Shown: positions 24,301 to 37,009, counted from the first letter of the stretch. The stretch is 64,000 nt of DNA from Biomphalaria glabrata (GCF_947242115.1 NC_074716.1:7765501-7829500); one strand, 5' to 3'. A program made the numbers and translations. The notes: generated by a model from the letters alone, not told the origin.

Positions 24301-27300
24301 CAAAAATTTTTAATTCAATAATGGCTGCCTGGTCATGTGGTATGTGCTTCTGACTCTTGTCTTGGTGGTCCTGGGTTCAAACTCTATTTGCAGTCATCCC
24401 CTGCTGTCCCGCAGGAGAATGTGGGCTAGGATGTAATAGTCTTCATTTCTGAAGGAATGTCCAGATTCAGTTATGTACATGTTTGACGAATAGTTTTACT
24501 TGAAGATTCAAAATACGATGAATATTCATAGAAACTTAATGTTACTACTGAACTAAGTTTGAAGTACATCAGATGAAGTAACTTATATCTTTATCATTGC
24601 AGTTTTTCTTTACACTTGCCGACAACCTTGACTATCTGGATGGCAAGCATACAGTTTTTGGGGAAGTGGCTGAAGGCTTCGAGATTTTAGATAAATTTAA
24701 CAACACATTCTGTGGGGAGGACAACAGACCTCATCAAGACATCAGGTGAGATTAGTGTTGATAGATTGTTTTGTTGACAGACCTCATATATCAAGACATC
24801 AGATGAGATTAGTGTTGATAGATGGTTCTGTTTTCTAGTCTCTACATGGCATTACAGTCAACAAAGAAAACAGAATTTGGTTAGGTTGATATCTAGACCC
24901 ATAAGCTCTGCATGTACTCAAGGATGTCTTAAGTAAATGTCCTGGTCTCAACCAAGAATAAAACTTAGGTTATTTCTTCACTTGACCACTTTGGCCTCAC
25001 ATCTCAAATGTACAACTAAATAAATGTTAACCTTGACACAAAAAATCTTTAAGCTCTTACATTATTGGGGGTAGATATGAAATAAAAATGTTGCATGATT
25101 TATTTTTTTTCAACCATCCTCAATCTTCATTTGAGTAAGGGCCTGATTAGCTCAAATCCTCTCTTTGCGAAATCCCTGGACAGAAACCCCGATGTTGTGT
25201 GTAATGCACATATGACACCATACAGGTCAAGAAGTTGCGTAACCCTAAGCCTTTCAAGATAGAGTTCTGGGGCAGTTAATAAGAATATGACACACAGTTT
25301 CTGGGAGTTGAAGTTTGGCTTGAACAAAATATGAACCAGGACTATGGGCTCTCCTGCACTTTGCTGTAATAAGTTGTTCAGGTCTGGGCAGCATCCACCA
25401 CTACGAGTGAGTGGCAGTATTGGTCTGTCTTTAACCATTTCAAAAGGCCATAGATAATGACTGGACTATTTTACACCACTTGATCTAAAGGGCGACCAAA
25501 TTCTTCTCCCCTTGGAGGAACCCATAATATTTTTTTTACAATAGCAAAGACAAACAGACACAAACATCAAACAGACACAAACATTCTTTTGTTCCCCTGG
25601 CAATCAAATCATTAAATAGAAACAATCTGATATAAACTTTTCACAAGTAAATTATGAATGAGTCTGGTGTGAATGTACATTCTTTTTTTTATAGCTATAA
25701 TTTATTGTTTGGTGTAATGCACAAATTGTAAGACAAATTTCCCTACGGACAATAAAGATTATTATTATTATTATTATTAAATACAGCTTTTGTTTTTTAA
25801 GTTTAATAGCATTAATGAAACTTATGTTTGTTACACACAGAATTTATCACACAATAATTCTTGATGATCCTTTTGATGATCCTGACAACTTAGACATACC
25901 AAGCATGTCTCCAGGACCCACTGAGGAGATGTTGAATGTAAGCTTGACCCATTAGTTGCCTACTATAAGTCAAAACCTTTTTGTAGGAAAGTGATAAGTA
26001 AAGAAAACAAAAAATTGGAGGATTCAGAAAAATAAATTCTTCTTTCAAATTAATACTATTTAATTTTAAAAACAGCAACAAATAAATAATTTAAAATCTG
26101 TAGCAAAATATTAAATTTTATGTTCCAATCATCCATTAATGTTGCCAATTATTATTTACTCTCAACATTACAGATTGTCATCCTAAAGCACAATGGCAAA
26201 TTTATGTGATTTTAATTTATACTGATTTAGTGGCAAAAAGGCTATGAAGTGTCACAACAGCTGAAAACAGTTAGCACATCAAGCCTATTGATTCTTCATG
26301 GAATCATTCCATCAAATTTATATATTTAACTATAATTTGAACCAACACTTCCAGAGTGACCACATCCCATGTGATGCCAACATTGATGAAGACAAAGATA
26401 AGACACAGGAAGAGCTAAGGGAAATGATGGCAGAAAAAGAAGCCAAAGCAAACACACAGATTTTAGAAATGGTAAGTTTTGTGTTTTGTTGATTTCCTGT
26501 GTTTTTTTTTGTTTGTTTTAACCATTGTTTCTCATAATGAAACAGAGGCATAAAACAAAGACAATATTTATTAGATTTGATTTTCTTATTGGGATCATAG
26601 ATTGTTATAACCTTTATAGTTCAGTTATACTGAACATGACCATAACAAAAATTAAGAAACAACTAGTTTAGTTAAAGAAATTATTATGTTGAATTCCTGA
26701 ATAGAAAGAAATAAACATCAACATTTACAATTATTAATGGCCTTTATGCCCTGGCTTCAGTCTCCATATGCATCTTCACGTTCATCAAAGCATTTGCCCC
26801 ATTGAACCTCAGATAATGTAGGCAAGGAAATGCAAAAGAAGGAGTAAGCCATATTAAGTCAATAACAAACCATAACCAAAGAGCACTCACAACATTCTTT
26901 TGTTCTCCCTTACAATCTGTTAGAAAGTTTTAACTTTAAAAAATCAATTTATCAATTTATTACATGGAATACTTGAGTCTTTCCCTCCAAAAAAGTAGTT
27001 TTATCTATTGGGTATTAAAAATAAAAGTAGTTTTATTAGTGATGATAGTATTATATTTTTTTGATGTATGAGCAGTGTAACTTTTTTTTTTAGGTTGGTG
27101 ATTTACCGGCAGCAGACGTGGCTCCACCTGAGAATGTTTTGTTTGTGTGTAAACTGAATCCCGTCACAACAGCTGAAGACCTGGAGATTATCTTTTCTAG
27201 ATTTGGTCCTATAGTCAGTTGTGAAGTCATAAAGGTAGTATTGGATTAGCACTATACACAATTTAAATGGGGTATGATGCCTGACCTGAGTACTAGAGCC

Positions 27301-30300
27301 TGGGATTTTTAACTTAGGGATTTTCTGAATGGTTGGTCATAGTGCTGGTCACATGACATGGCTTTAACCATCAGCCATAGACACTGTTGAGGTTTACAGT
27401 ATCTGGCTGAATTATTTCCACCAGGTCTGAATGGGGAACCTTACTGCTTTTTACAAAATTAAGATTAATTTTTTCGAGTCATCTGCTACATTTATTTCAT
27501 TTAAATAGTAATTATATCAACTAAATGTCAATGTGTGTACCTGATGATTTCTTATCAAATCTAACATGTACTGTTGTCAATTCTCTTATTCTGTCTTACA
27601 CTTTACCATGTGTTTACTAGTCATTCATATTAATTGGAGATTTAAACCATATTAAGTCATTGGCTTTTCTTGAGGATTTAGGCAACCCTGTTCCCTGCTC
27701 TAATAGCAATAGGAAACGAAAATCTTTTACAAATTTGTCCTAGATAATAGAACAAGAAAAGTACTTTTACCCAATTTTATATTAGCTTTTGTTGTTTTTA
27801 TTTCTATTTTTTAGTAACATTTTACATATATATATATATAAAATAGTTTTGTACTTAAATATTTATTTTGGTAATTGAATGAGAAAGTAAAATTGTATCT
27901 TTTGACCTACAAATTCTCACTAGTGCAAATGGTAAATGAAAACTGTAAAATTTAAATGTATTTCGCAAAACCTAAATGGTTTGACTATTATTGTATTACT
28001 TTTTCTTACTCTGACTAGGATTCAAAAACTGGAGAATCCTTGCAATATGCTTTCATTGAATTTGAATGCGAAGAACACTGTGAAAGTGCTTACTTTAAAA
28101 TGGACAATGTGTTGATCGATGACAGACGTATCCATGTTGACTTCAGCCAGTCTGTGTCCAAGTTAAAATGGAAGGGCAAAGGTCAGTATTTTTAAACTAT
28201 TCTATTTAAAAGAAAAGGTTTTCCATCAATCTAAAGTAGGTTATGGCTTAATGGGAGATCATGATAAGATTGTTTCATTCCTAATAACTGACTTGTTAAA
28301 TCATACGAACATGGTCTAAGTTACATTAGGAGTTGTGCTGACCATGACATACTATATTGAAATCTCATTATAACTTTCATCATGTGCACACACCATACAA
28401 AGCAGCCAACAGACCAACAAGAACTTCTATGCTTACCAATGGTATTGATTGAAAAATACAATTATTAAAAAATTACTAAAAAAAAATGAAATTCTAAAAT
28501 ATCTGCAAAGCCAAAAATTTTATTGCAAAAAATTCTTATGAAGACCAGTCAAACTACACCTAAAAAAATATAAATTGACACAGCAATCAACAGACTTCAT
28601 TATAAAGATGCAAAGTTTCAATGCATTTCCTGTAATCCTGCATGGACACCAACAAGAACTTTGTCATCACTTCTGATGGTCTGCTGATGTTGTCATGTTT
28701 TTTGCTGTTTTTTTTTTTTAGCAATGTGGAAATAATGATAGAAAAAAAAAAGTTCATGCTATCTTTATTTTGGTAGTAACAGATTTCTGCATCAGTTTCA
28801 CTTTTAGTTCATAAGTTGACAACCAACACCAACATAAATTGTTTGCTGTGTAGTTGACCTCCTACAGTCATGGAATGATTTTGGTTCATCTTTTAGAGTG
28901 AAATGTAATAAGATGAAAGCCTGTGCATTAAAAAAAGTTCCCCCTTTCAGACCTTGTGGTCTCTAGGGCAAATGATGTAAAGGTCATCTGATTCTGTGGC
29001 CTATGGTTAACGAGGGTGTCATGTAGCCAGCACAACGACCAACCACCTTTACTTCAACTAACGTCAGGTACCCATTAGAGCTGGGTGACCTCAGAGGCGA
29101 CTGAAATTAAAAATCCCAGGATTCGAACCCCGTACCCCAGTTCAGAAGCCAAGCGCTTTACTGCTCAGCTACCATGCCCCCCCTGTGCTATTGCTATGGT
29201 TATAACAATGTTGCCCACACAGCAGTTCCTACTATCCTTGCAGCTGATGTTTAGTAAGAAATGGCAAATAATTGCTACAGTTTTGGATCAGTAGTGCTGC
29301 AGTTTCTACCAGTAACTATCACTCTGTGTTGCAAGCTAAGACAACTCCGCTGGAGTAAGGATTCAAACTCAAGACGTCTTGATAGGTAGCCAAGTGATTT
29401 TTGCATCTTAGCCACACATCCCATTTTAGTGTCATATCCAGTGAATTAATTTAGCATGCGTGAAATAAAATATTTTGTTAAGTATACAAAGCCACTCTTT
29501 GACAATGACTGTTTATTGCCTGTCAGTTTAGGCAAGTGGTCATGACAAACCGCAGTAACAACATTGCCCTGACTTCTCTGGCTGTTGATCATTAGATCAA
29601 CCAACTTTCTTTAGTTGCTTTGAGACTGTAGTTCAATCATGCTAAAAAGTGATCAAAATTTATATTTGTTTATTTTATGTTAATAGACAAAAGCTTTTTC
29701 GGAATTTTCATTTTAAATAAACAAATTTTATTAGAGTTAAGTTATGAGTATTGTTTTATTTCTGTAGGGTTTAGTCAAAATAAATGGCTGGTCTGATTTG
29801 TTGGTGGTCCCATATATGGGTTAAACAAAATACAGCAAATATTTTTTATGATTCTATTTGTATAATTTGTTGGAATGGTTAACCAGTGGTCCAACTCTTT
29901 TTTTTTTTTTTTTTTTTTTCTCATATTGAAGTAAAAATTAAAGCTTTTCAATATTTCCATTGGAGACCAATGGGGTACAACTGATAACTTTTAAGAATGT
30001 AGTGTGACATAGCCCAACCATAGCTTTTTTGATATATGTATATGCCTAATTAAAAACTTTTTTGATAGCTAATAGTAATAAGAAACAGTATAGTGTTTAT
30101 GCATATTATAATAGTTTGTCTTTTTCACATATTTAGGTAAAGGAGTCGACATCTTAGAGACTGGTGACGCTCCTGTTTATGTTTTGAAAAATCAGCAAAG
30201 AAAAAATGAGTATCCTTTTACTGTTTTTTAGATTTTTTAAATTTATTTTTTTGTTGTTGTATATTCATACTCAATAGATCTTAAATCCTAGATCCTTTTT

Positions 30301-32573
30301 AAAAAAAGGCAATCAAAAGATGTTTGCTAGTTGAACAGAACTTTTGCTTTGAGGTTTGCTGACAGGGCAGTCTTACTCTCCCTGGAAAGATATGTTCAGA
30401 TAAAATCTTGTACACCAAGGCAGTCTCAAAAACTTAAGATTTAGAGCTTAGACATTGACATGCTTAACTATGTTTAATAGATATACTTTTTGAAAACTCA
30501 CTTAGATACGTTTGTTTTTTCCCTTTTCAGCCCAATTTTAAGTCTGTTTTGTTCTCAAAGGGATTTAATCCCTCATTATTCACCTTCAACTGTTGGTGCA
30601 ACACACATGAGCTGTCAACCTTCTCTGTCACTTCCTCTCAAACTTTTGCCATTTCGCTAGGATAATCGCGTCTCTTCCATTGACATGTCTGTCTATTCCT
30701 TGTTTTTGTTGCTTCTTTTGTCTGGCTCTCATTTTTTTCCCCTGGTACTGTTCCTTGCAGAAAAGTCTTCTCAAGCCCTTAGGATCTTGCTATTTGACCA
30801 TACAGTCTTAACTGGCATTTTTCGACAGTGATCAGAAGGTCATCATGGGGCCCAAAATAAATTCGTACTGTTTATGTGATTTAGAATGGCTAGTGAAATT
30901 AGTTCTTTGAGGAGGGGGATGGGGCTATTAACTAGGTTTGGCTAATGTTAGAATGTCAATGAAATGACTAAATCTGATGCATGCTGCAGTATTTATCCTT
31001 AATGTGACCCCAGTGGATATGAGTTGGTGTATGAGGATGAACCTGGAGATAAAACTAAAGCAAAAGTAGAGAAAAAGAAGAAGAAAAGATCTACACGTTC
31101 AGAGTCGGAAGAAGACAGAGAGAAATATAACAAGAAAGAGAAAAAAGTAAACAATTTTTTTTTTTAATGTTTTGGAACTATGTCATGTTTGTCTAGTCTT
31201 GTGGGATAAGATGAGGAACTATTTGTAGCTGATTAATAATTATGAGCATAATGAGGTCAATAAGAAGATTTGATATGGTATTTTTTTTAGTAATTAATTC
31301 ATTACATACAAATTTATTTATAGCTATCAAGTGTTAAAGTTAAATTTTAAGAAAAATATCTTAAAATGGAAATTTTAAAAAATTTTATTTTCATTTTGTT
31401 TTTAAACAAAACAAAAATGTTTAGCTTTTGATTTAATTTCTTAAATTCATTTTTTTTTCTATTGATAATAATATACTTCATTTTATAGGCCAAAAACTGT
31501 CATTTAACAAATTCAGCTCTTTTTTGGTTCTTGCTCCCGTCTGGGAAAAGTGATGGCCATTGGTCATTGTGCTGGCCACATACCACCCCCATACTATTGG
31601 TGCTGAAAGAGATGAACATAAAACCATCAGCTCTAAGGCTCACAAGGGAATGGTTTTGGGGGTGGTTTTAACATTTATATTTTAATGTATTAACATTTAT
31701 AAATGCTGAGTCACTGCAATCTTGATTTTCAAAGCTCACTTCCTTAGAACTCACTTTTTTTTTTCAACGTGACTAACTAATAGAATTATTTTAATTATTT
31801 TTGTTCAGAGACCAAGAAGTCACAGTGCCAGCCCAGATGTCAGAAAAAGAACTGAAGTTAACCAAAGCTATTCTAGGAATGAAGATAGAAGGAGGGATGA
31901 ATACAGAGACAGACGGAAAGAAGAGAGTGAAAGAGGGAGGGAAAATACAAGAAGACAAGAGGAAGATAATGAGAGGAGAGAGTGGAATGGAAAGAGGTCG
32001 AGAGAGGATGACAGCAGGAGAAGAGATGAGAGGAGCAGTAGAAGAGAAGAATATGAACGAATTCCTAGAAGAAATGATGACAGAGAGAAAGAGAGAGAAA
32101 AGAACAAAAGAGGTCGTGACGATAGGGATGATAACAGATACAACAATAAATCAAGACAAGACAGGAGTAAATATGACAGAAGAAATGATTCTAGTGACGA
32201 GGAGGCCATTAGAGGCTACTCATCAAAGAAAAGTAACTCTAATGATGACATATACAGCAGAAACACATCACACAGCAAAAGTCAGCAAGCCAGAAGTAAA
32301 TATGACAAGGGCAATTCAGCTGGCCAAGAACAAACAAGGGAAGGCTACTCATCAAAGAGAGGTAATTCTGAAGACAGTGACACTGTCCAACAAAAAAGGA
32401 GTAAAAAAAAGAAAAAAGACAAGAACAAAAGACAGACAGTAGAAAGTAATGACAGTGAGTCCTCAGAGTCCAATTCTAGAAAGAAAAAGTCTGAGAGTGC
32501 AAGTAAAAAAAAGAAAAAGTCTAAAAAGTCACACAAGTCGAGAAGACAGTCTACAAGCTCATCAGAAGATTGA
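21351..32573 (+). CDS. PPIL4: peptidyl-prolyl cis-trans isomerase-like 4 (cyclophilin-RRM protein)
   Basis: Twelve coding exons with GT-AG introns: 21351-21420, 22791-22858, 23853-23917, 24023-24140, 24603-24745, 25841-25937, 26355-26471, 27094-27234, 28019-28181, 30137-30209, 31014-31146, 31809-32573. The joined frame is open for 650 codons. Residues 1-~160 are a cyclophilin-type domain (starts [57 protein letters not shown]). An acidic/charged linker follows. An RRM spans about 240-318, with RNP2-like VLFVCKL and RNP1-like YAFIEFE, and [13 protein letters not shown] at its end. The tail (about 350-650) is rich in Arg, Ser, Glu and Lys and is longer than in human PPIL4 (492 aa). In the family this is a nuclear, spliceosome-associated cyclophilin; several PPIL4 proteins lack canonical isomerase residues. 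The start ATG is the first Met of the conserved domain. Two introns hold SINE/MITE debris. High confidence in identity; exon edges are hand-derived. Confidence 0.95.
22000..22560. repeat. TAGATCTAGA-rich AT sequence in PPIL4 intron 1
   Basis: Short motifs TAGATCTA, CTAGATCT and TTCTAGA recur many times, with no fixed period. The same flavour appears at about 60030-60190 and 60515-60850. A (TA)n tract follows at about 22715-22765. Non-coding intron sequence. Confidence 0.65.
23385..23815 (-). mobile_element. SINE A (tRNA-headed) split by a hAT-type MITE
   Basis: Reading the minus strand, the SINE head (GGGGCAGTGGCTGAG, 'tggtaaggcatttgacctcc', 'gggtttgattcctggtgaag') is interrupted at 23447-23799. 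The insert starts AGGGGTGGCCTTAG and ends CTAAGGCCGCTACTG; the target duplication CACTCAGC is at 23439-23446 and 23800-23807. Inside the insert another hAT-like end (CAGGGGCGTAGCTAG) begins near 23634. All of this lies in PPIL4 intron 2, just upstream of exon 3. Confidence 0.8.
24322..24480 (+). mobile_element. SINE B (tRNA-headed), PPIL4 intron 4
   Basis: It begins 'atggctgcctggtcatg', with a B-box-like GGGTTCAAACTC and the family body 'catcccctgctgtcccgcag'. It matches the copies at 43822-43965, 50080-50235 and 52848-53000. Confidence 0.7.
25690..25785 (+). mobile_element. LINE 3' tail with (ATT)n (family B)
   Basis: Contains 'tgcacaaattgtaagacaaa', then TTTCCCTACGGACAATAAAG and an (ATT)n tail. 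The same block with the same tail is at 58020-58102. It lies in PPIL4 intron 5 and represents only the extreme 3' end of a LINE. Confidence 0.75.
27285..27400 (+). mobile_element. diverged SINE A fragment, PPIL4 intron 8
   Basis: Contains 'gcctgggatttttaactta', 'ggttggtcatagtgctgg' and 'cacatgacatgg' in the order seen in the full SINE A copy at 33058-33290. Old and partial. Confidence 0.55.
28942..29184 (-). mobile_element. SINE A, near full length, PPIL4 intron 9
   Basis: On the minus strand, the head has A-box-like TAGCTGAGCAGTAAAGCGC and B-box GGGTTCGAATCC. The body follows with CACCCAGCTCTAATGGGTACC, 'ggttggtcgttgtgctggct' and the end 'accacaaggtctgaaagggg'. It is one of the best-preserved members and gives the consensus used for the other copies. 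Confidence 0.85.
31530..31655 (+). mobile_element. SINE A fragment, PPIL4 intron 11
   Basis: Contains 'ggccattggtcattgtgctg' and 'gccacatac', matching the SINE A body. The tRNA-like head is missing. Confidence 0.55.
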
Positions 32574-32669
32574 TTTTGGAAATCATTTAGCCATGTTTGT
32601 AAAGTACATTGCAGCTTTTTTGTACAAAAAAATATTTTTTTTTATTGTATGACTAATGCAATTTTTAAA

Positions 32670-32675
32670 AATAAA
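32670..32675 (+). terminator. poly(A) signal for PPIL4
   Basis: AATAAA lies about 97 bases after the PPIL4 stop codon. It is the first canonical signal downstream of the CDS. Confidence 0.65.
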
Positions 32676-32818
32676 TATTGACAGATCAAGCAGGTTAATA
32701 TTTATCTATTTTTTTAAATGAACTTATTTAGTACTTACAGACAAGGACTGCCATTAAAGGGTCTAGGGTTGGGTGGTTCTGTGCTACAATGCTTTTGTTT
32801 TGTTTATCTTTTATAACT

Positions 32819-32915
32819 TTCGGAAATACCTTCATAAAGGAAGATTAATTCATAGACCAAAGGCAGAGGAAGGTAGTGGGCAGGTTTGAACCCAGGGACC
32901 ATTATGATTACCTTC
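32819..32915 (-). mobile_element. diverged SINE B
   Basis: Inverted and eroded: an 'ttcggaaataccttcataaa' region and a B-box-like GGTTTGAACCCAGGGACCAT match the order in the copy at 43822-43965. Confidence 0.5.
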
Positions 32916-33057
32916 AAAAAGATCCATTTTGGAGCAGCAAGACGCCCTATTCCTTAGTTCACTGAGAAAGATTTCTCTATCAGCAGACAGGTGTGAACTG
33001 AACTCTTCATCCCTAGTCCTGACTGAAGTTTTCTACTATGGCATCGACCATTACTGA

Positions 33058-33290
33058 GGCAAGGTGGCTGAGCGGTAAAGTGCTTGACTTCCGAAACAGG
33101 CTCCGGGGTTTGAATCCTGGTGAAGACTGGGATTTTTAATTTCGGGATCTTCGGGCACCTCTGAGTCCACCCAGCTCTAATGGGTACCTGACAGTAGTTG
33201 GGTAAAAGTGAAGGCAGTTGGTCGTTGTGCTGGCCACATGACACCCCTGTTAACCATACATCAGTCATCCTTCTGTGGAGGCTGACTCCC
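33058..33290 (+). mobile_element. SINE A, near full length
   Basis: The head is AAGGTGGCTGAGCGGTAAAG with B-box GGGTTTGAATCC, then 'gaagactgggatttttaatt', CCACCCAGCTCTAATGGG and 'ttggtcgttgtgctggccac'. The RNA polymerase III A and B boxes are visible. No intact tRNA fold is expected beyond the head. Confidence 0.85.
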
Positions 33291-33840
33291 CCCCCCCCCT
33301 GGAAATTTTTTTATATTCCTATTTTGTGACTGTCATGTTCCGTGGAAGGACTATCAAAGTGGGTAGCCGCTTTTCCTGACTGCCTCCATGTGGAATGGAG
33401 TAATGGTTGGTTTGAATTCCTGCCCTTCTTTCGATGTATTGGCAACTAGCATCATCATGTTGACAGCCCAAAGCTCAGATCACATAACCCGGCTCCTAAA
33501 TAGACAATCTTATTAAGTTCTTGGCTAAAATATTTACTTGGGAAACATAGGTGTTTCTGTGTCCACCAATTTTCTTTGTATGACTCAATTATTACTTGTA
33601 CAAAGGCTCATTTAAAACTTTACTTTTAAATTACAACAAATATAGCAGGAAAATGTTAGCAAGAACATCTCTTAAACAAATCTATGATAATGTCTTTTTT
33701 TTGTGTCTGTGTTCACATTGTCAATTATGCTACAATTATGTGAACATTAGAATTTATACAAAACTTTTGATAGAACAGAGAAAATTGTGAGAGTGAATTT
33801 CACACTCTCTCACAAGCCAGCTGTGCTATTTCCTTTCCAA

Positions 33841-34050
33841 GGGCATTGTGGGAAGTGTGCTCGAGTTTGAATCGCGGTGAAGGCTGGGATTTTGAGTTTC
33901 AGGATTTTTTAGGAAGCCCCTGAGTCCACCCAACTCTAATGGGTACCTGGCATAAGTTTGGGATGGGTGGTTGATCATTGATCAATCATAGCCACAGATA
34001 AGCTTTACATTATCTGCCCCCATAGATAGCAAGGTCTGAAATGCCCCCCC
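33841..34050 (+). mobile_element. SINE A, truncated head
   Basis: Contains GAGTTTGAATCGCGGTGAAG, CCACCCAACTCTAATGGG and a 3' part near 'gcaaggtctgaaatg'. The A-box region is eroded. Confidence 0.7.
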
Positions 34051-34094
34051 CCCTTTTTTTTTTACTTATTTCTTTTTTCAGTCTTTAGGGCTAA

Positions 34095-34165
34095 AAACGT
34101 CTCTTATATAATACAGACGTTACTTGAAAATAGAAGATGGTTATGTCCTACGCGTCCTACCTTTA
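34095..34165 (-). mobile_element. LINE family A tail fragment
   Basis: 'tctcttatataatacagacg', then 'ttacttgaaaatagaagatg' and CCTACGCGTCC: the inverted family-A tail. Confidence 0.65.
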
Positions 34166-34382
34166 CCCTTTACACAGTTTGAACGATAAATGTATTGGCA
34201 GTGCTCTGGCTTTTCAATTTGTTCAACATTTATTCATGTACAAATACATTTAGAATTAATGCTTATATGCAATTATGTGACACCAAGAGCACGCAGAGTA
34301 GAAGTAAATATGAAATTGAAATACCCATTTTGAATTCGTGAAATCGACAGTATCCCATTTAGATGTAAATTTGTGAAATCAA

Positions 34383-35115
34383 ATGTAATAATAGGGCTTG
34401 TCTTCGAGTCCGAAGATTAGTGAGGAGTGCAGTATTTCCCGTGGCTGCGCAGCCCCAGCTGTGACCTACATATTTTGCCACATCCAGGGCAAGCGTAACC
34501 ATTGTCCGCAGGTGGTCAATTTAGATTTTCTTTTCGCCGTCTGCGTTTGTTCTGGCAGCAGATTTTCTTTTGGTCTCAAATGTGTATCCCGCGGCCTTCG
34601 TGAGTGACCTCCAGCTGTCTCGTTCGGAGGCCGCATACAATCAGGTGCTCTCTTCTATGTCAGCCAAGGAAAGTTGACGCCTAAGCTGATCTTTGAAGCG
34701 TTTCCGTGGGGCGCCTCTGTTACGTCGACCACCTTTTAGCTCACCAAAAAAGACTGCCTTTGGCATACGTTCGTCTCCTATACGGGATACGTGCCCTACC
34801 CCAGCGTAACTGCCAGACCATAAGAAGTCCCTCTATACTGTCCATACCGGCGTTCGCAAGGACATCACTGTTTGTAGTGGGGTCTTGCCACCGTATGTCC
34901 ATGATGGAGCGCAAGCATCTTTGGTGGAAGCGCTCAAGAAGTCTTAGTTGTTTTCTGTATAGGGTCCATGTCTCAGAGCCATGCCATATAGAAGGGTTTA
35001 CAGAAATCAAATGTATGCAGCGTGGATATAGGCAAAATCGAAAGTACGTACCATCCAGGAAAACCAATTTCAGTATAGGGATCAGCAGTGGCAGATAATT
35101 AGATCCCACGCACAC
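34383..35115 (-). mobile_element. RTE-like LINE 3' portion
   Basis: The minus strand over 34741-35115 encodes a piece resembling LINE endonuclease-reverse transcriptase C-termini: WHGSETWTLYRKQLRLLERF, HQRCLRSIMDIRWQD, then an alanine-rich 'VLANAG' motif. The downstream 3' UTR (34383-34740) has relics in other frames and matches 10025-10145 at its end. 5'-truncated and frame-damaged. It sits between PPIL4 and its partial paralogue. Confidence 0.8.
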
Positions 35116-35341
35116 GATAAAGGGAGATAACCGAGCAATATTTTCATTACTCGGACATAATTAGTGCATTATCCAGTCAGTCCACTTTTGTTTACCAACA
35201 AAAATTCAGCACACTTTTTAAAAGTCACAGTTACGTTATCATTACCAGGCTCAGATTATCAAGATTATCTACATTACGTCATCACATGTCACATGGTATA
35301 TCGTCTGCTGTGCAGTAAACTCAGACATATTGAGATCCACC

Positions 35342-36976
35342 ATGCAGTGGGAAACATTGAGTGATGGGAACGATTGGAGGGTAACCAGATCGAGGTCGAA
35401 ACAAAATGAGAAATCTTTTGAAAATTTCTTTTTCAATATGGAAATGGATGAAACAAATCTTCATGTGAATTTCAGCCAGTCTGTTACAAAAGTGAACTTA
35501 TATGGCACAGGTAAAAGTAATAATTATATAATTATAAATAATTAGAATTAGATTAATGTCTTATAACACGAAACCTCTGAAATAAAATATTTAAAAAAAA
35601 AATAGACAACTTTATGTTTACATGCAGTACAATTATGGAGTGATAGTACAAGGCCGTGGTTGATATGTATGCCTGTTGACCTGTTGAATAGCACACACTG
35701 ATCTATCACAATATTCATGGAACCGCTGAACGGATTTGCATGAAATCTTGTGCGCAAGTTCCTCTTACATCTGTTATGGAGTGTGTCTGTGTGTGTTTCC
35801 ATTGTGTCGGTGGGAAGAGGCAAGCGATTAGTTGTGATGTTGTGAATGATGCAACATGGATGGGATTGTCGCCATTTGGTCTGAGGGGAGACGACTCCAG
35901 AACGTGAGACTGAAATGTTGTGTTATTATAGTGAGCTAGAAATATTATTACTTGAGTCTACTACATTTATTGGATCTCATAACTTGATTTCGTCCATATT
36001 ATAAATAAAATTATATTTGGTTTCTTTTGTGTGTGTGAATCATTCATGTGATATAAAATGATTCAATGGATGATTGGACTATAATGAATATATAAATGAT
36101 CATACCCTCTGTTGTTTGTTTCCCATAATTATTTATTTTAATATTTGTGCACTATTCAACTTGTAACAGGTGACAGACTAGAGATCACGATGGGGCTTCC
36201 AAGTCAGAGAAAAACATCTGAGTATCCTTGCATGTTTTTATATAGAATTTATAGCTGACGTAAATAGTAATTAAAATGTTACTTAGCACAACACATACAC
36301 ACACACATAAATAATTCCAGGGATATTTTTATCCATTTTGAAGAAAGAGCAAAGGAAACATTGCCTGAGAGTCCCATAACTCTAATAGCTTAAGGCTTAA
36401 GGCTTTATCAAGACTAAATCCTGCCCTGGTACCACCGGGACCTTCGTGTGATCGAGTCAGTATTGTTACAAATGACCAGTGACAGGAAGAGGTTAACGTG
36501 TGACCCCGACGAGATAACACAGCAGCGGGTGTTCCCTGGAATGTACATGTATAAACAGAGACAGAATGTGACGTGTCCTTACATGTTATCCCAAAAGGTA
36601 CTAGCAATGTCCAGTGACAGATAGAGGTCACAACTTGTGACCCCGGCAAGATGACACTGCAGCCAATATTTTCTGGAATCTACATGTATAAACAAAGACA
36701 GGATGTGACGTTTCCTCACGTGTTATTCCACAGGATACTAGCCGTGTTTGTGCAACTTTGGAGAAGCGATTAGGGACTCTATATAAGCCAGAGAGTTAAT
36801 ATGAAAGTCAGTCGTATGGAGTCGTGAGTGAGTCGTCGGTACTGTTGTCTACTGTGCGCACTAACGGATCCAGAACTTTGGAGTGGGGGGGGGGCGATTT
36901 TTTTCCAAACCCTAACCCTAACGCCCAGTAAACCCTAACCCTATGCATAAACGTGCGTACAGCGCGCGCGCGCGCG

Positions 36977-37009
<33 letters not shown>

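Noticed and set aside
28942-29184. tRNA gene (also at 33058, 49288, 61427)
   Set aside because: Only A/B-box heads of SINEs are present, followed by a shared non-tRNA body; no full cloverleaf was found.
31801-32442. 213-codon frame overlapping the PPIL4 last exon
   Set aside because: It is a shifted frame of the RS-coding exon; the PPIL4 frame joins upstream exons in phase and has the expected RS composition.
34706-35098. 130-codon + strand gene
   Set aside because: It is the antisense of an RTE-like LINE reading on the minus strand, where the recognisable ETWTLYRKQL text lies.
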